A stretch of 64,000 nucleotides of DNA from Nematostella vectensis (lineage: Eukaryota; Cnidaria; Anthozoa; Actiniaria; Edwardsiidae): assembly GCF_932526225.1 (NCBI RefSeq), contig NC_064040.1, positions 3,879,681-3,943,680 on the forward strand. The letters are read 5' to 3'. The notes under the pieces were generated by a model. It saw only the letters and a program-made list of their open reading frames with translations, had not been told where the DNA came from and searched no databases. Positions 13,021 to 23,937 of the stretch are shown here, piece after piece. A program made the translations under genes and the position numbers. The number at the start of each line of letters is the position of its first letter. Position 1 is the first letter of the stretch.

Positions 13021-13854
13021 CTAAAACGAAAATAAAAATTGAATTACATAAATTTAAGATCTATGAAATTATGGCTTGTAAGGGTTGCAATATATACAGC
13101 CCTCAATGTAAAATAGGAAGGTTTTCGGAGCACGCCTTTTAAGCACTTCCCAGAGCCTCGAGTGATCATAATAAAGCTGATATACTGTGTTTTTATAAAT
13201 GCGTTCCAGAGCGTGTCAGACAGATCAAGAGGCTACGTGCTCGAACACCACCCGACCACTTCTCCCACAAACACAAACACGACAGCTGTAGAGTGGAGGC
13301 AAAGGGGCATAGCCCCTCGAATTGTTTGCCGTGCGACGAATGGCTCAATGGATCAATTACACCATTTGATGACGCAAACGCCATCGATTTCATGAACACA
13401 ACGAGCGGTGCGGTTATTAAAAAAACGTATCCGCAATCATTTAAATTTTAAAACTTATTTGATAAATAACACCAAAATTTGAAAATAAAAATTTTGTTTA
13501 GTCGGCCATCTGCGGCTACAGGCTTGACAAAATTCCATAGTGAGTAGAGCTCCATAATTGCCAACCTTGAAAGCTCAAAAACCGAGAGACTGTGCTTCAA
13601 ATACAATAACTATATAAGAAATTCTCAATAAATTCTCCCGGGAGATAACACAGTAAATGTTATAGGAAGTATCGATCTTTTTGCCGGAAGATGAAGGGTA
13701 AACACCGGGAGTCTCTCGTGAAAACCGGGTGAGTTGACACGTATGGAGCTCTTACATTTTTGATTTTCTCTTGATAGAAAATATTGGAGCGATTCAATTT
13801 ATACAATCTATGCTTTGTTAGGTATGTATAAATTGAGAACACCCTGTCCATTGA

Positions 13855-13975
13855 GGTTGTACGGGCCACGCCCTGTGTAGTCAGGTTCTATTAGCCACGC
13901 CCGGTGTAGCGAGGTTGTACTTGCCACGCCCGGTATAGCGAGGTCCTACAAGCCACGCCCGGCATGGTCTAGCAT
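13855..13975. repeat. Degenerate ~31 bp tandem repeat (about 4 copies)
   Basis: Four imperfect copies of a unit containing GCCACGCCCGGTGTAGCGAGG at about 13866, 13896, 13927 and 13957. Confidence 0.75.
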
Positions 13976-15187
13976 GTTGACATTGAGGGCGTTCCATGTC
14001 TCGGATGACATTGCAATCCTGCCAGCATTCATAGCTAGTTGACACGACAGACCTTAGAGCGGGATCATCTCGGATCACTTCCTCGATAACAAATCTCGTA
14101 AACGGACTTAGTTGATACGAGTCACGTGCGGCTCTGCTGACGCAGTGTTCGCTTATTGCGTTAAAAGGGCCAGAGCCCGTATAGGCCGTGGACTATCCGT
14201 GTGGTGGTGGGGAAACCAACCAAACAAACCTCGTGATGGTACAGAACATCTCGCAATCCCACGACCACGCAGACATGGCGTGGGGAAATCTGAGCCGTGA
14301 AACAGGATACGAGCTAGACAGGGGAGATACTTAGGAACGTGATATCCACAGTGGTGACGAGAACCGGAACTGGGATAGGTGGGGTATCTGTAAAATATAG
14401 ACCGGACATTCGCGGACCGGACTTCGCTGACCGGGGTTTTTTTTTTAGATTTTCCGTAAAAAAATAGATTTTATATAAAATTTTAAAATATAATACAATA
14501 ATTACTTTGTGTAATGGATAGTTTCCGAAATGCGTGACACTTTGATCCTAATAAAATAAGAATACCATATATATTAAGAGACCCCAGAAATCCCAAAGTT
14601 AGAGTTGATTTGGATAAATATTCGCTTAGTTATGGGCAGCCAATAATATCAAGTAAAACACGTGGGATTGAGTGCTTTAATCATTAAAACTGTAACAAAG
14701 ATTAAAGATCTACTTTTTGAATTTGTGAACTGTGAGGCAGGGAACTGAGCTGTCAGTCGGTCTCGTGCAAAACAAGAGGTGTTAACGTGACGTCACAAAC
14801 TACGCGCTTGTAGAACGCGCGTGAAACAGAAACCAACACGAGACATACAAGAACAACCCATGTTCCGTATTACTGTACCATCGGCCGTCAGTAAACGGAG
14901 GAGTTTCCGGAGTTTGGAGACGGGAAACGAAGTAAAGTGCGCGATATCGGTGTTTCCGTTCCGTAGATTATTTCGCGAGTTGATTGTCTCCTGGTCAATA
15001 AACATAATGGGAAAAAGTGCCCACATATAAGGCCACGATGTCATCAAAAGAGCATAAAAACGATATGACCTCCTACTGTAGGCGAGGATCAGTCTAGGCG
15101 AGGGACAACGAACAAGCAACGAGTATCTGGTGCCTATCGTATACCCTGAAGCCTCCACAGCACTTCCGAATTTAAACAAAGTTCAAC

Positions 15188-15360
15188 CAGTAAGGGGTGG
15201 ACTATTAAAAATTTGGGAGGGGGAGGGGGGTTGCAATTCCAAAATATAAACGTACATGGCCGATTTTTCAAAAAAATGCAGAACTCCGGGCCCACGAAAA
15301 AAAACATGCACAAAAAAATGCCACCCCCTCCCCAAATTTTTAATGGTCTACCCCTAATCC
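15188..15360. mobile_element. Small inverted-repeat element (MITE-like)
   Basis: The left arm AGGGGTGGACTATTAAAAAT and the right arm, reverse complement of ATTTTTAATGGTCTACCCCT, form terminal inverted repeats of about 35 bp including the G-rich stretch GGGAGGGGGAGG. They enclose about 100 bp of non-coding sequence. I could not define a target duplication. Confidence 0.55.
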
Positions 15361-15654
15361 AACAAAAACAATTGCAAAGTCTTTTCTCTGTTGTCTCTCT
15401 CACCTTAACATATCTTGTCGCGAGTCATTGGCATCCAGCCGTGTGTGGTTCGTGTCCCATCTTGTGCCGTTTGTATCATGTCGGGTGTCTAGGACAGTTC
15501 GCCTTTCTTTCATTCCTAATGGTGTGTGCCAGGTGTCGGGTACTTTTCTCCGCTTTCCCAGGAGCTCCTCTATAATATCACGTGCTGAAAAACGGTGTCA
15601 CTCAAACACGTCAAGCTCCTTACTCAACTCACCAACATTTCACACTGAAAACTC

Positions 15655-15805
15655 ACCGACACCGCGCACTAAATAACCCACGAAAATCACGCATTAAATA
15701 GCGCACCGATATCACGCACTGAATGACGCATCGACAACACGTACCGAGTAACGCACAGACATCACGCACTAAATAACCCACTTAAATCGCGCACAAAAAT
15801 CACGC
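15655..15805. repeat. Degenerate ~30 bp tandem repeats
   Basis: About five diverged units built on ATCACGCACTAAATAACGCA. The array ends at the donor of the exon ending at 15808, whose intron side GTGCGTGATTTTTGTGCGCG resembles the unit on the minus strand. Confidence 0.6.
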
Positions 15806-15807
15806 AC

Positions 15808-18800
15808 CTTTCCTAGTTTTCCTTTCGTCGTCCCTTGCTCGCCAGTGATCATCATCATCGAAGTGCACCCGTTTATCGTGGTGGCCAAGAGCAACGCGCT
15901 CTGTTGGTGGTGCAATGTGTGTGCTCGAGATGGGCACAGGAAGGCGCTTTCGAGGAAGGGGGGTATGGAGTGGTGATTCCCTATATTCCTGAGGGGAGGT
16001 CTGTGTCTTTGTGCTCTTGACCGCCATCGTCTTGTCTCTCTGGCCTGTACATGATTAGCAAGCACTTATCTGGGCCGCAGCAGGTGCGAGGCACATGTGA
16101 CCCTCATCCCCCCCCCCGAAAAAAAAATATTTTCAAAAACTTAGAGGAAATGACCAGTAGGGGCGTGGCTGTGCCCCTAATATTTTCTTAATGTTTTCAT
16201 ATGATGCCCCCTCCAGCAAGATTTCAAGTCCTGCTACCGCACTGACTATATACCCTATGCTGCTATACTGAATATATATACTGTATATTATACTGTATTT
16301 TTCGCACCTTTAGTTGGTCTGTCGACAGGCCTGTGTTCTTTAGCTTGATCCGAAGCAGCTTTGTACACAACCTGTTGCTCAGGTTGTACCCAAGCTTGCT
16401 TCACCACAGGTTGGTGAGGGACAGATGAGGGATGGGGTGGAGGTACCCCATGTCTGGGCATGTCAGAGGGAGCATCACATGAGGTCCCATGGTGAAGTCG
16501 GTAAGGGGCAGATAAGGGATAGGGTGGAGGTACCCGGTGTGTCTGCATGCCAGATAGTGCATCACATGAGGTCACATGATAAGGTTGGTGAGAGGCAAAT
16601 GAGGGATGGGGTGTGGGTTCCCTGTGTGTCAGCATGCCAGAGGGTGCATCACATGAGGTCACATGATAAGGTTGGTGAGGGGCGAATGAGGGATGGGGTG
16701 GGGGTTCCCTGTGTGTCGGCATGCCAGAGGGTGCATTATATGAGGTTGCATGATGAGGTCTGTCAGATGAGTGGTGGGGCGTAGGCACCAAATGTGTCGA
16801 CATGTTAAGGTGTGCATCAGACATGGTCGCATGAGAAGGTTGGTGTGATGGACAAGCAGACACGGGTGGAGCTACTCCATGCTGCATTGTGCCAGAATTT
16901 CCTTGTGAAGCAGGGATAACAGGTCCTGTGAACTTGTCTTGCATGGCTGTAGTCTGTATTTGTTGTGACTATAAAGATGAATTAAAATGTGTGTATTAGT
17001 ATTAGATATAAAAAAAATCCTACTAGAAACAAATTTAGTAAGACACTTGACTCCTTGACAAATATTTCAGTATTTAGCAACTGTATGGAATAGTGGTTTC
17101 CAGTTTTAAGTGTCATTCTTATAAGTCATGTAGGTTTCGGCTAGCATGTAGCAAACAGTTCATGTGGCACTGTATCATCACTGCAGTAAGGCAACATAAC
17201 TTGACCAGGTTTCCTTAGTATACACAGAGGGCATGTAGCAAAACAAGGCCTATTCCAACAAAATTAGAGGTTGTGGTTTATTATCAGAATATTGCCTAAT
17301 AAACTCTGATCCTCCTGCTTATACCTGCATCATTTGTATGTGAATTTCCTCCGCATTAAGTTTATCTATTCCTGAAGGTCATTTTATTCATTTTATCCTT
17401 AGGGACAAATGTATGACATCAAGAGTTTTAAATTACCAAATACCTGCATAGTTTGTATGTGAATCTCCTCTAGTTGTTGGAGCATGAAGTTTATCTATTC
17501 CTGAAGGTCATTCTATTCATTTTATCCTAAGGGACAAATTTATGACATCAAGAGTTTTTAATTACCAAATACCTGCATAGTTTGCATGTGAATCTCCTCT
17601 AGTCGTTGGAGCCTTAGGTTGATCTGTTCCTGAAGATCTTGCTCCTGTCCATGGTGAGACCCACCAGACTGCAAACCTTGCAGAGTGCTGACCAACGCCC
17701 TGATCTGTGACTCTAAACCATGCTGGATCTATACACACACAGACATGATGGAAACATGTTTTAAATAAGCTCATTTCACATCAAATATTGGCATCTCTTA
17801 ATCTTGGCATTCGCTCCAGCATTCACAGTAGCATGAGAATAATCAAAATTTCAAAAAAAGGCCATTGTATGAAATCACACCCACAAGTATCAGTTTACCA
17901 ACTAAGAAATTTAATATTCTTTGCATGCCATAATATTGCATTTTGAAAACCAAGGTGTCTTTGTCCGGGAAAATTCAATAGCAGATCAGTGTAGAACAAG
18001 ACCCCTGCGGTCTCTGCCTCACGTTTGCATCACATGACCTTTTGTAAATAGCACCACTTGGGACAATCAGAGTGTGCATTAGAAATCAACTATTCTAGAA
18101 TCTGTGATATTAAACTGGTATCCACAAACCATAAACAGACACACACAAGTATCACAGGTACACCAATCTGTGATATTAAACCATACTAAACCAAAATGTT
18201 GATTCACATTTTCATGCACATTCTGTGCACTTAGTGAAACAGTTCTTAACTTTGTGCCATTGTTATCATTTCCTGTAGTAGTGTATTGTTAACTCTAGTT
18301 AACAAGAGTCCCCCCTGATACTGCAGCTGTTTTACCTGCAAAAAAGGCACAGTGGCAGCTGACGCAGCAGCAGCAGCAGCAATGGCTGCAGCAGTAGACA
18401 CTGGGTCATCAGGTTTTGGCCCAGATTGCTGGGTTCCCTGTGTTGGGATGACGGTTGGCATAACAACTCTCCTAACGGGAGCTGACTTTTTGTCTTGTCT
18501 GTCAATACAATTATATCATGAATATGCAGAAAATAGCAATAAACAGCAACTTTCATGCGTACCTTTGCATAAACTGTTCTTTCAATGAGCGTTCCTTTTC
18601 ATTTAACAAGAATGACATTGCCTTTACCTTATCTAGGATAATAAACAGATAAATCATATGCAAAACATCACAACAGGTCACAATATTTTGTAGCGAATAC
18701 AGGTTAATCCTATTTTGAGCCTCTTTGGATCTCAAATTATTTCAGCCCAGCAGAGCTCCTTGTAGTGCAGCCATGATATAAAACTATGCAACTCTCACTA

Positions 18801-20537
18801 AGAAATCATGCAACTTTTTGGGTGACAAACTCCCAAACGATCTGGCTTTTAGCGGCAAAATAACAACAAAAAGCAACTTTTTTTCAGTGGAGCCACTCAA
18901 AGTGGAGGTGGGGTACCAGTGTATGTATCAACAGCTTACCTGGTTCTGTATGGATGCTAGCAGTGTTCCTAGTGTTAGGATCTCCTTGCTGCAGCACTCT
19001 GTTATCTGTCTGCTGCTGGAAGAAAATAAAGGCCAAAAGAAGGATAAGATACTGTTTAAATAAGTGAAGGATAAGGCAAAGAACAAGTGAGGGATATAAA
19101 TGAATAAGTGAGAGATAAGATATGGATAAGTAAATAAAATAAAATAAAATAAAAATATATCCAACACATGTTCAAGAGAGAAACTACCCTTGTAATATTG
19201 AATTAAAAAATGGATTGTTCTTGTGTAGCTACTGTAGCCCTACATTTTCCATTTTCACCTTATTTAAAAGAATACTACAGACTCACATGGATAAAATGCA
19301 ATCTAAATTATTTCACAGTATCTACCTTTGACATTCTTTTTCCCAAATTAGGCTCCTCAAATTGAAACTGCTTCTTTGTAGGCTGAGTTTGATTGTGTGA
19401 TAAGGCTGGTTCTTGCTGCCGCTGGGACACAGTTTGGCAGCCTATTTCACCATCTCTTGCTTCAGTAATCAAGTGTGACTGCATTGTGGTTGTGGAAACT
19501 GCTTCTGTAGATGGTGGCCTCAGTGAACATCCCATAGGGGGGACTGCTAGGCCAGGGTGATGATTGGAGGAAAGGAATACCTTTGCTGAAGGGTCATCAA
19601 AATGTTGCACAACAATAGGAGAAAAGTCACCCTGTGTTGAGTCACCAGTATAATCTAAAATATAACTTGGAATTAGTGGCGAATGACTGTTAGATACTGT
19701 TGATATCATATTTATCAACAATGTGGTTTTAACAAATTTTAGCTTTCAGTGTTTTGGTCAGCATATGAAAGATTTCATATAAGATATCGTATTATAAACA
19801 TTACCTGGCCCCTTGCAGATAAATTTTTATCTTCTCAAGATAATGTCAACACTCATAGATAAAATTTGTATCCTTAATAGCCCATCCCAGCGAAAAACCT
19901 ACCTCAACTACCAGAATACAACGTGCGCTTTTTAGGCTTGCACCAAACGAAGCACCGCTGCATGACGGTAGTTGAGGTAGGTTTACATGTCAAGTGTGTG
20001 TGCATGCTTATAGTTGGATTCGCCAAGTTTTGTCCATATTATCTTCTATTTATTTTATCCCCAACGTTCTTATTGTTACTGTTAAAATGATTATATATGT
20101 ATCTTTGTAGATACAGTACCATGATGTGTATCAAGAGGAGACGGTATTTCTTTAAGTAGCCTGGATGGTACACGGACTCTCTGGACGCCGCTGAACGATC
20201 CACTCATTGTAGTAGTAGATGAACTTTGCAATTCATCTTTGGACGAAGTGGATAGCTGATGCTGATCAGCCTCGTCTTGAACTGATGTACTCTCAGGCCA
20301 CCCTTCCTTTGCACCGGTACTATCCGATCCACTCGAAATCCTAGCAGTGTTGAGCCCTTCGACAGCAGCATTAGTAATGCTCAGTATTTCCCTTGGTCGC
20401 GTAGTTTCATGTTTGTTGTTGTCAGGATTTAGCTCATGGTAAACGATATTTGCCTCTTTTCCATCACCTCTCGCGTGTCTCTCAACTTTTGGAACTTTAC
20501 AATAGTCGCCATATCGCTCTCTATTCTTCTCTTTCAT
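15808..20537 (-). CDS. TALPID3: Eight-exon minus-strand gene, probably the N-terminal part of TALPID3
   Basis: Exons: 20537-20120 (first in-frame ATG at 20537), 19654-19326, 19015-18940, 18632-18563, 18498-18336, 17728-17573, 16968-16308, 16044-15808. Reading phases (1,0,1,2,0,0,1,1) carry across all seven junctions and sum to about 703 residues. Content: an acidic/Ser-rich start (MKEKNRERYGDYCKVPK), a short helix KVKAMSFLLNEKERSLKEQ, a PTVIPTQGTQQSG block with an alanine run, a coiled coil (exon 17728: LQEQINLRLQRLEEIHMQTM), a His/Pro-rich repeat exon and a last exon ending RVHFDDDDHWRARDDERK. These are not blocks I can name. I join them to TALPID3 because the strand is the same and the open phase-1 exit at 15808 demands further exons downstream. 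It could instead be a separate gene ending after 16308, since reading through that donor meets a stop after seven codons. Confidence 0.6.
16440..16810 (-). repeat. Coding tandem repeat of ~28 residues (84 bp)
   Basis: Within exon 16968-16308, about five imperfect copies encode HREPTPHPSFASHQPYHVTS followed by CDAPSGM-type text, rich in His and Pro. The period is 84-85 bp; differences among copies are mostly substitutions, so the frame is kept. Confidence 0.8.
17320..17595 (-). repeat. Three tandem copies of an exon 3' end plus splice donor
   Basis: The 3' half of exon 17728-17573 and its donor (minus strand CACATGCAAACTATGCAG/GTATTTGG) recur twice downstream with the same intronic flank (TTGATGTCATAAATTTGTCC), with donors near 17452 and 17325. 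The first extra copy has an in-frame stop (CAG GAA TAG) and the third has a deletion, so both look like decayed partial exon duplications. Confidence 0.8.
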
Positions 20538-20805
20538 TTCCCAACATTCAGTGTGTGATAATGGGGAGTATTTCGAGCGAGATATTATCTGTTTTCTGCG
20601 TGTTTTGTTTTGAGCTCGCCCGCCATTTTTCGATTTGAAAAATGTACCTTGAGCCCGCAAAATGTTTACATTTGGTCAGTGACTGACCGGTACCCAGTCT
20701 TTTTGCAGTGAAAAAGTTTGAGATGGAACTGGACAGAGATTACTCAAAATAAAAAAAGATGATTCTTCGTTCTTTGGCGAACAATTCGAAGTCTTTGAAA
20801 TAGCT
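20538..20805. promoter_or_regulatory. Shared head-to-head promoter region of TALPID3 block and UVSSA
   Basis: Only about 270 bp separate the divergent start codons at 20537 (minus) and 20806 (plus). The interval has no evident TATA box. It must contain 5' UTRs and core promoter elements for both genes, which implies a bidirectional promoter. This is inferred from geometry only. Confidence 0.55.
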
Positions 20806-23472
20806 ATGGCTGCAGTAGATACAGGGCTTCTTACTGAGCTTGGTGAGTTGATCGAAGATCTAACTACTACCGGGAAACCGACTCTAGACGAAAACCATAT
20901 GAAAAAATTGAAATCAATATGTAAGAAGTCAGAATTGTACGTAGAACACGCATATCACAACCTGTTAACACAGTTAAAGAAAGACCACGCCGAAATAAGA
21001 TTGTCTTGCCTGCAAATCATACGGGAATTATTCGGGAGATCGCACAGATTCAGAGAGCTCTTATTGGAAGAGTTCCAGGTCTTTCTTGAGCTGGTTGTTG
21101 GTACAAATTGCGATGAGCCACTACCGCCTCCTGATTGTTCAGCTAAAGTTCTCAAAGAAACAGCTATTAATTTGATAGAATGCTGGCAGCAAAAATACGG
21201 TCCACATTACAAGAAACTCGACCTTGGTTATAGATACTTGAAGAGGATTAAGCATGTGAGTTTTGATCAAATCAGAGAGAGGGCTTCCGCACAGCTACAA
21301 ATAGAAAGGGAGAGGGAAAGAAGGAAACAAGATCTTCTTATGAAAAAGTTAGGAAACACAATGATCGAGATAGCAGATCACACAGAGGATATGGAGCTTT
21401 GTGTTACCGAAGTGAATAGCTGCTTTAAGTTGCTGCTGCCACGTCCTGAAGAATACGAGGTCCACTTGAGGGAGGGTGATGGTGTGGTCCACTTGAGGGA
21501 GGGTGATGGTGAGGTCCACTTGAGGGAGGGTGATGGTGAGGTCCACTTGAGGGAGGGTGATGGTGAGGTCCACTTGAGGGAGGGTGATGGTGAGGTCCAC
21601 TTGAGGGAGGGTGATGGTGAGGTCCACTTGAGGGAGGGTGATGGTGAGGTCCACTTGAGGGAGGGTGATGGTGTGGTCCACTTGAGGGAGGGTGATGGTG
21701 TGGTCCACTTGAGGGAGAGTGCTGGTGTGGTCCACTTGAGGGAGGGTGATGGTGTGGAAACACCAACCAATAAAATAAATGAAGGGACATTGAATGATAT
21801 TACTACCAAAGAAACAGCCTCTGGAAACCCTAACGTGACAGAAATAGGGATATCCAGTCTAGCAACAGAAAATCCACACCCAACAAACAATCATAACAAC
21901 CAAGAAGGACATGGAAAGAAAGGTGGAGATGGTTGCCTTGATGACAAGAGCAATAAACAAACTGAGGGACAGGGTAAAAGGGACATTGATGTTTTGCCTG
22001 GATATTGTGATGATGGTAATGATGATGACGATGATGATTATGCTGCTGCTGATGATGATAATGAAATTGGTTTTGATGATTATGATAATAATGATGTCAT
22101 ACACCATCATGGTCTGGGATCTCATTCCTATCAAATAGAAATAGAGTTTAGTGATATGGTACCAAAAGTTATTGAAAGTGAGGACAATAGAGTTATTCTA
22201 GATACTCTAAAAGAGATGAACAGACAAATCTGTCACAAACATCTTCCTATGGTCGACAAGTGGCTCAAAGTTATGAGCAAAGCGGGCCAACAACAAAATG
22301 AGATCAAGAAAATTATAGACTTGAAACAAAAATTGGTAAAAGCTAAGACAAAGTTTGAAGAGCTTGCTATTGAACCTTCCAAAAAACATAGAAATGAGGC
22401 CAGTGGATCCAAAACTACAAGAAATGTGAGTGAGGACAGTGATAATGAGTTTGAAGATGTCCCTGAGAAAGAGGGAGTTGAATATATTCCTGTGAACAAA
22501 AGAGCAGAATATGGTCTAGACACTTTAGAACTGAGTAGGGAGGATGGTCAAGACCTCAGTGAGAGAAGTCGAGCTATATCAGAAGAGGAATCATTTCTTA
22601 GAGCCAATGGGTACACATTACAAGATGCAGAGGACCCCACTTCGCTTGCATGTGCTTTGCTGGAGTCTAGAAGACAGTATATCATGTCTCAGCCATGCTC
22701 AAGTAGAGTTGGTGCCAGTGTAGCGATGGTGGACAAAACACCAGAGGTCAGCATATCCCAAGTAGATGGTAAGAAGAAAAAGCACCTTGAAGTCGCTCCT
22801 GTAGTACCATTTGACATGGATCTCTACTACTGGGAAAAGGCAGATTTTGAAGCACCAAAGATAATCCGATCAGAGAACTTCAATAACAATTGGGCTTCAA
22901 AAGATTTTGAGGCAGAGCAGGTATTTGAAGGTGACAAGGGCTCATTGTTGAGGAGAACTATGGCATTCACTGGGAAATTTGAGCCGGTTAAATGGTCATG
23001 TCGGGCTCCTCTACCAAATGGTAAACTTTGCCCAAGACGAGACCGTGTAAAGTGCCCTTTCCATGGAAAGATCATACCGAGAGACGAACAGGGTAAACCG
23101 ACAGGGGATCACACTAACCAAGCCGGGTCCTCCAATACAAAAACTACAGCTACAAGAAATTCATCAGCAGCTGAAGAATGGAGAGAAATTCAGCCAGAAA
23201 TTGAAGCAGCCACTGGGTTTGATCTTGGTGGTAAGGGTAAAGGAAAGGGAAGAAAAAGAAATGAATCTGACAATAAGGGATTGTCCAAAAAACAGAAATA
23301 TGGTCGTTTGACAGACCTCAACAAACAGACCAACACAGCTCGTAGTCGGCTGGAGGGCAAAGTGTTAAGCCGCAAAGCAGTCAAGCGAGTTACGCAGGAA
23401 ATGGACTCATTGGCGACCAAGCGGATTAATGACAAGTTTGGGGATCAATTTAATTATCAATTGCAAAAATAG
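20806..23472 (+). CDS. UVSSA: UV-stimulated scaffold protein A (UVSSA), intronless
   Basis: 888-residue open frame from MAAVDTGLLTELGELIEDLT. Residues about 1-165 form the VHS-like helical domain (ELYVEHAYHNLLTQLKKDHA, LLLEEFQVFLELV, CWQQKYGPHYKKLDLGYRYL). The C-terminal DUF2043 region (from about residue 550) includes FDMDLYYWEKADFEAP and a zinc-ribbon-like CRAPLPNGKLCPRRDRVKCP near residues 732-752. UVSSA is a transcription-coupled repair factor that recruits USP7 and TFIIH to stalled RNA polymerase II. It is longer than the human protein (about 709 residues) because of an 11-copy 9-residue repeat (residues 219-317) and an Asp-rich stretch near residues 405-430. The absence of introns is unusual beside such intron-rich neighbours. 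Retroposition is possible, but the gene is intact and has a good promoter position. Confidence 0.95.
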   Translation: MAAVDTGLLTELGELIEDLTTTGKPTLDENHMKKLKSICKKSELYVEHAYHNLLTQLKKDHAEIRLSCLQIIRELFGRSHRFRELLLEEFQVFLELVVGTNCDEPLPPPDCSAKVLKETAINLIECWQQKYGPHYKKLDLGYRYLKRIKHVSFDQIRERASAQLQIERERERRKQDLLMKKLGNTMIEIADHTEDMELCVTEVNSCFKLLLPRPEEYEVHLREGDGVVHLREGDGEVHLREGDGEVHLREGDGEVHLREGDGEVHLREGDGEVHLREGDGEVHLREGDGVVHLREGDGVVHLRESAGVVHLREGDGVETPTNKINEGTLNDITTKETASGNPNVTEIGISSLATENPHPTNNHNNQEGHGKKGGDGCLDDKSNKQTEGQGKRDIDVLPGYCDDGNDDDDDDYAAADDDNEIGFDDYDNNDVIHHHGLGSHSYQIEIEFSDMVPKVIESEDNRVILDTLKEMNRQICHKHLPMVDKWLKVMSKAGQQQNEIKKIIDLKQKLVKAKTKFEELAIEPSKKHRNEASGSKTTRNVSEDSDNEFEDVPEKEGVEYIPVNKRAEYGLDTLELSREDGQDLSERSRAISEEESFLRANGYTLQDAEDPTSLACALLESRRQYIMSQPCSSRVGASVAMVDKTPEVSISQVDGKKKKHLEVAPVVPFDMDLYYWEKADFEAPKIIRSENFNNNWASKDFEAEQVFEGDKGSLLRRTMAFTGKFEPVKWSCRAPLPNGKLCPRRDRVKCPFHGKIIPRDEQGKPTGDHTNQAGSSNTKTTATRNSSAAEEWREIQPEIEAATGFDLGGKGKGKGRKRNESDNKGLSKKQKYGRLTDLNKQTNTARSRLEGKVLSRKAVKRVTQEMDSLATKRINDKFGDQFNYQLQK
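21460..21756 (+). repeat. In-frame 27 bp x 11 repeat inside UVSSA
   Basis: Eleven copies of a 27 bp unit encoding VHLREGDGE/V. One copy reads VHLRESAGV. Copies are almost identical at the DNA level, so the expansion is recent. The unit lies between the VHS-like and DUF2043 domains. Confidence 0.97.
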
Positions 23473-23559
23473 ATGTGAATATTGAATATGATTTGTACTG
23501 AACCTGACATGATGACTGCTTTATATAGCTCATGCTGAAGCTATTAGACTATTCTATTA

Positions 23560-23660
23560 CAATTAGACTACGAGTTCGAGTTTTCTATGAGTAATAGATA
23601 GTCAAATTGACTATTTGACTCATAGAAAACGAGAACGAGTAGTCTACGAGTAGTATAAAT
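23560..23660. repeat. Imperfect inverted repeat downstream of UVSSA
   Basis: A left arm with ACTACGAGTTCGAGTTTTCT and ATGAGT, and a right arm with ACTCATAGAAAACGAGAACG and AGTAGTC, form a ~35 bp imperfect stem around AGTCAAATTGACT. It could be a MITE remnant or a terminator-like hairpin in the UVSSA 3' UTR. Confidence 0.6.
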
Positions 23661-23709
23661 CCACTCACATACTACCTTCAAGTAAATTACGATTATACTA
23701 CTTCTCAGT

Positions 23710-23715
23710 AATAAA
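23710..23715 (+). other. Candidate polyadenylation signal for UVSSA
   Basis: AATAAA 238 bases after the stop codon, the first canonical hexamer found downstream. Confidence 0.45.
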
Positions 23716-23751
23716 TAATATGTCTTCATATCAAGTATAATATTCAGAAAA

Positions 23752-23937
23752 TACTTCAAACTAAATCATCAATCGGTAAGAAATTTTAATTTCTTACCGA
23801 TTGATGACGTGTTTAAAAACACGTCACGAATAACTAAAAAAAAAGCCCAGTACGCGTCTATACTTCAGACTAAATCATCAATGGGTAAGAAATTAAACAC
23901 GTCACGAATAACTAAAAAAAAGTCCAGTACGCGTCTT
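23752..23937. repeat. Tandem pair, one copy with a perfect palindrome, the other missing one arm
   Basis: Copy 1 (about 23752-23859) holds a perfect inverted repeat CATCAATCGGTAAGAAATT / AATTTCTTACCGATTGATG, then a second palindrome ACGTGTTTAAAAACACGT. Copy 2 (about 23860-23937) is the same sequence with about 30 bp removed, taking out one stem arm and half of the second palindrome. Both end in CCAGTACGCGTCT. Confidence 0.85.

Larger units (their letters stand above)
10856..15807. other. Long non-coding stretch: IRF2BP promoter side and TALPID3 intron
   Basis: I see no convincing exon in this 5 kb. The part just above 10855 should hold the IRF2BP promoter and 5' UTR. The rest contains a possible retroelement tail, short degenerate tandem repeats and a small inverted-repeat element, each listed separately. 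If the two TALPID3 blocks are one gene, an exon of length 3n+1 should lie here or in 6724-9022; I did not find it. Confidence 0.5.

Noticed and set aside
21349-21890. Three minus-strand open frames opposite UVSSA
   Set aside because: Shadow frames of the 27 bp coding repeat; the plus strand has a full conserved protein.
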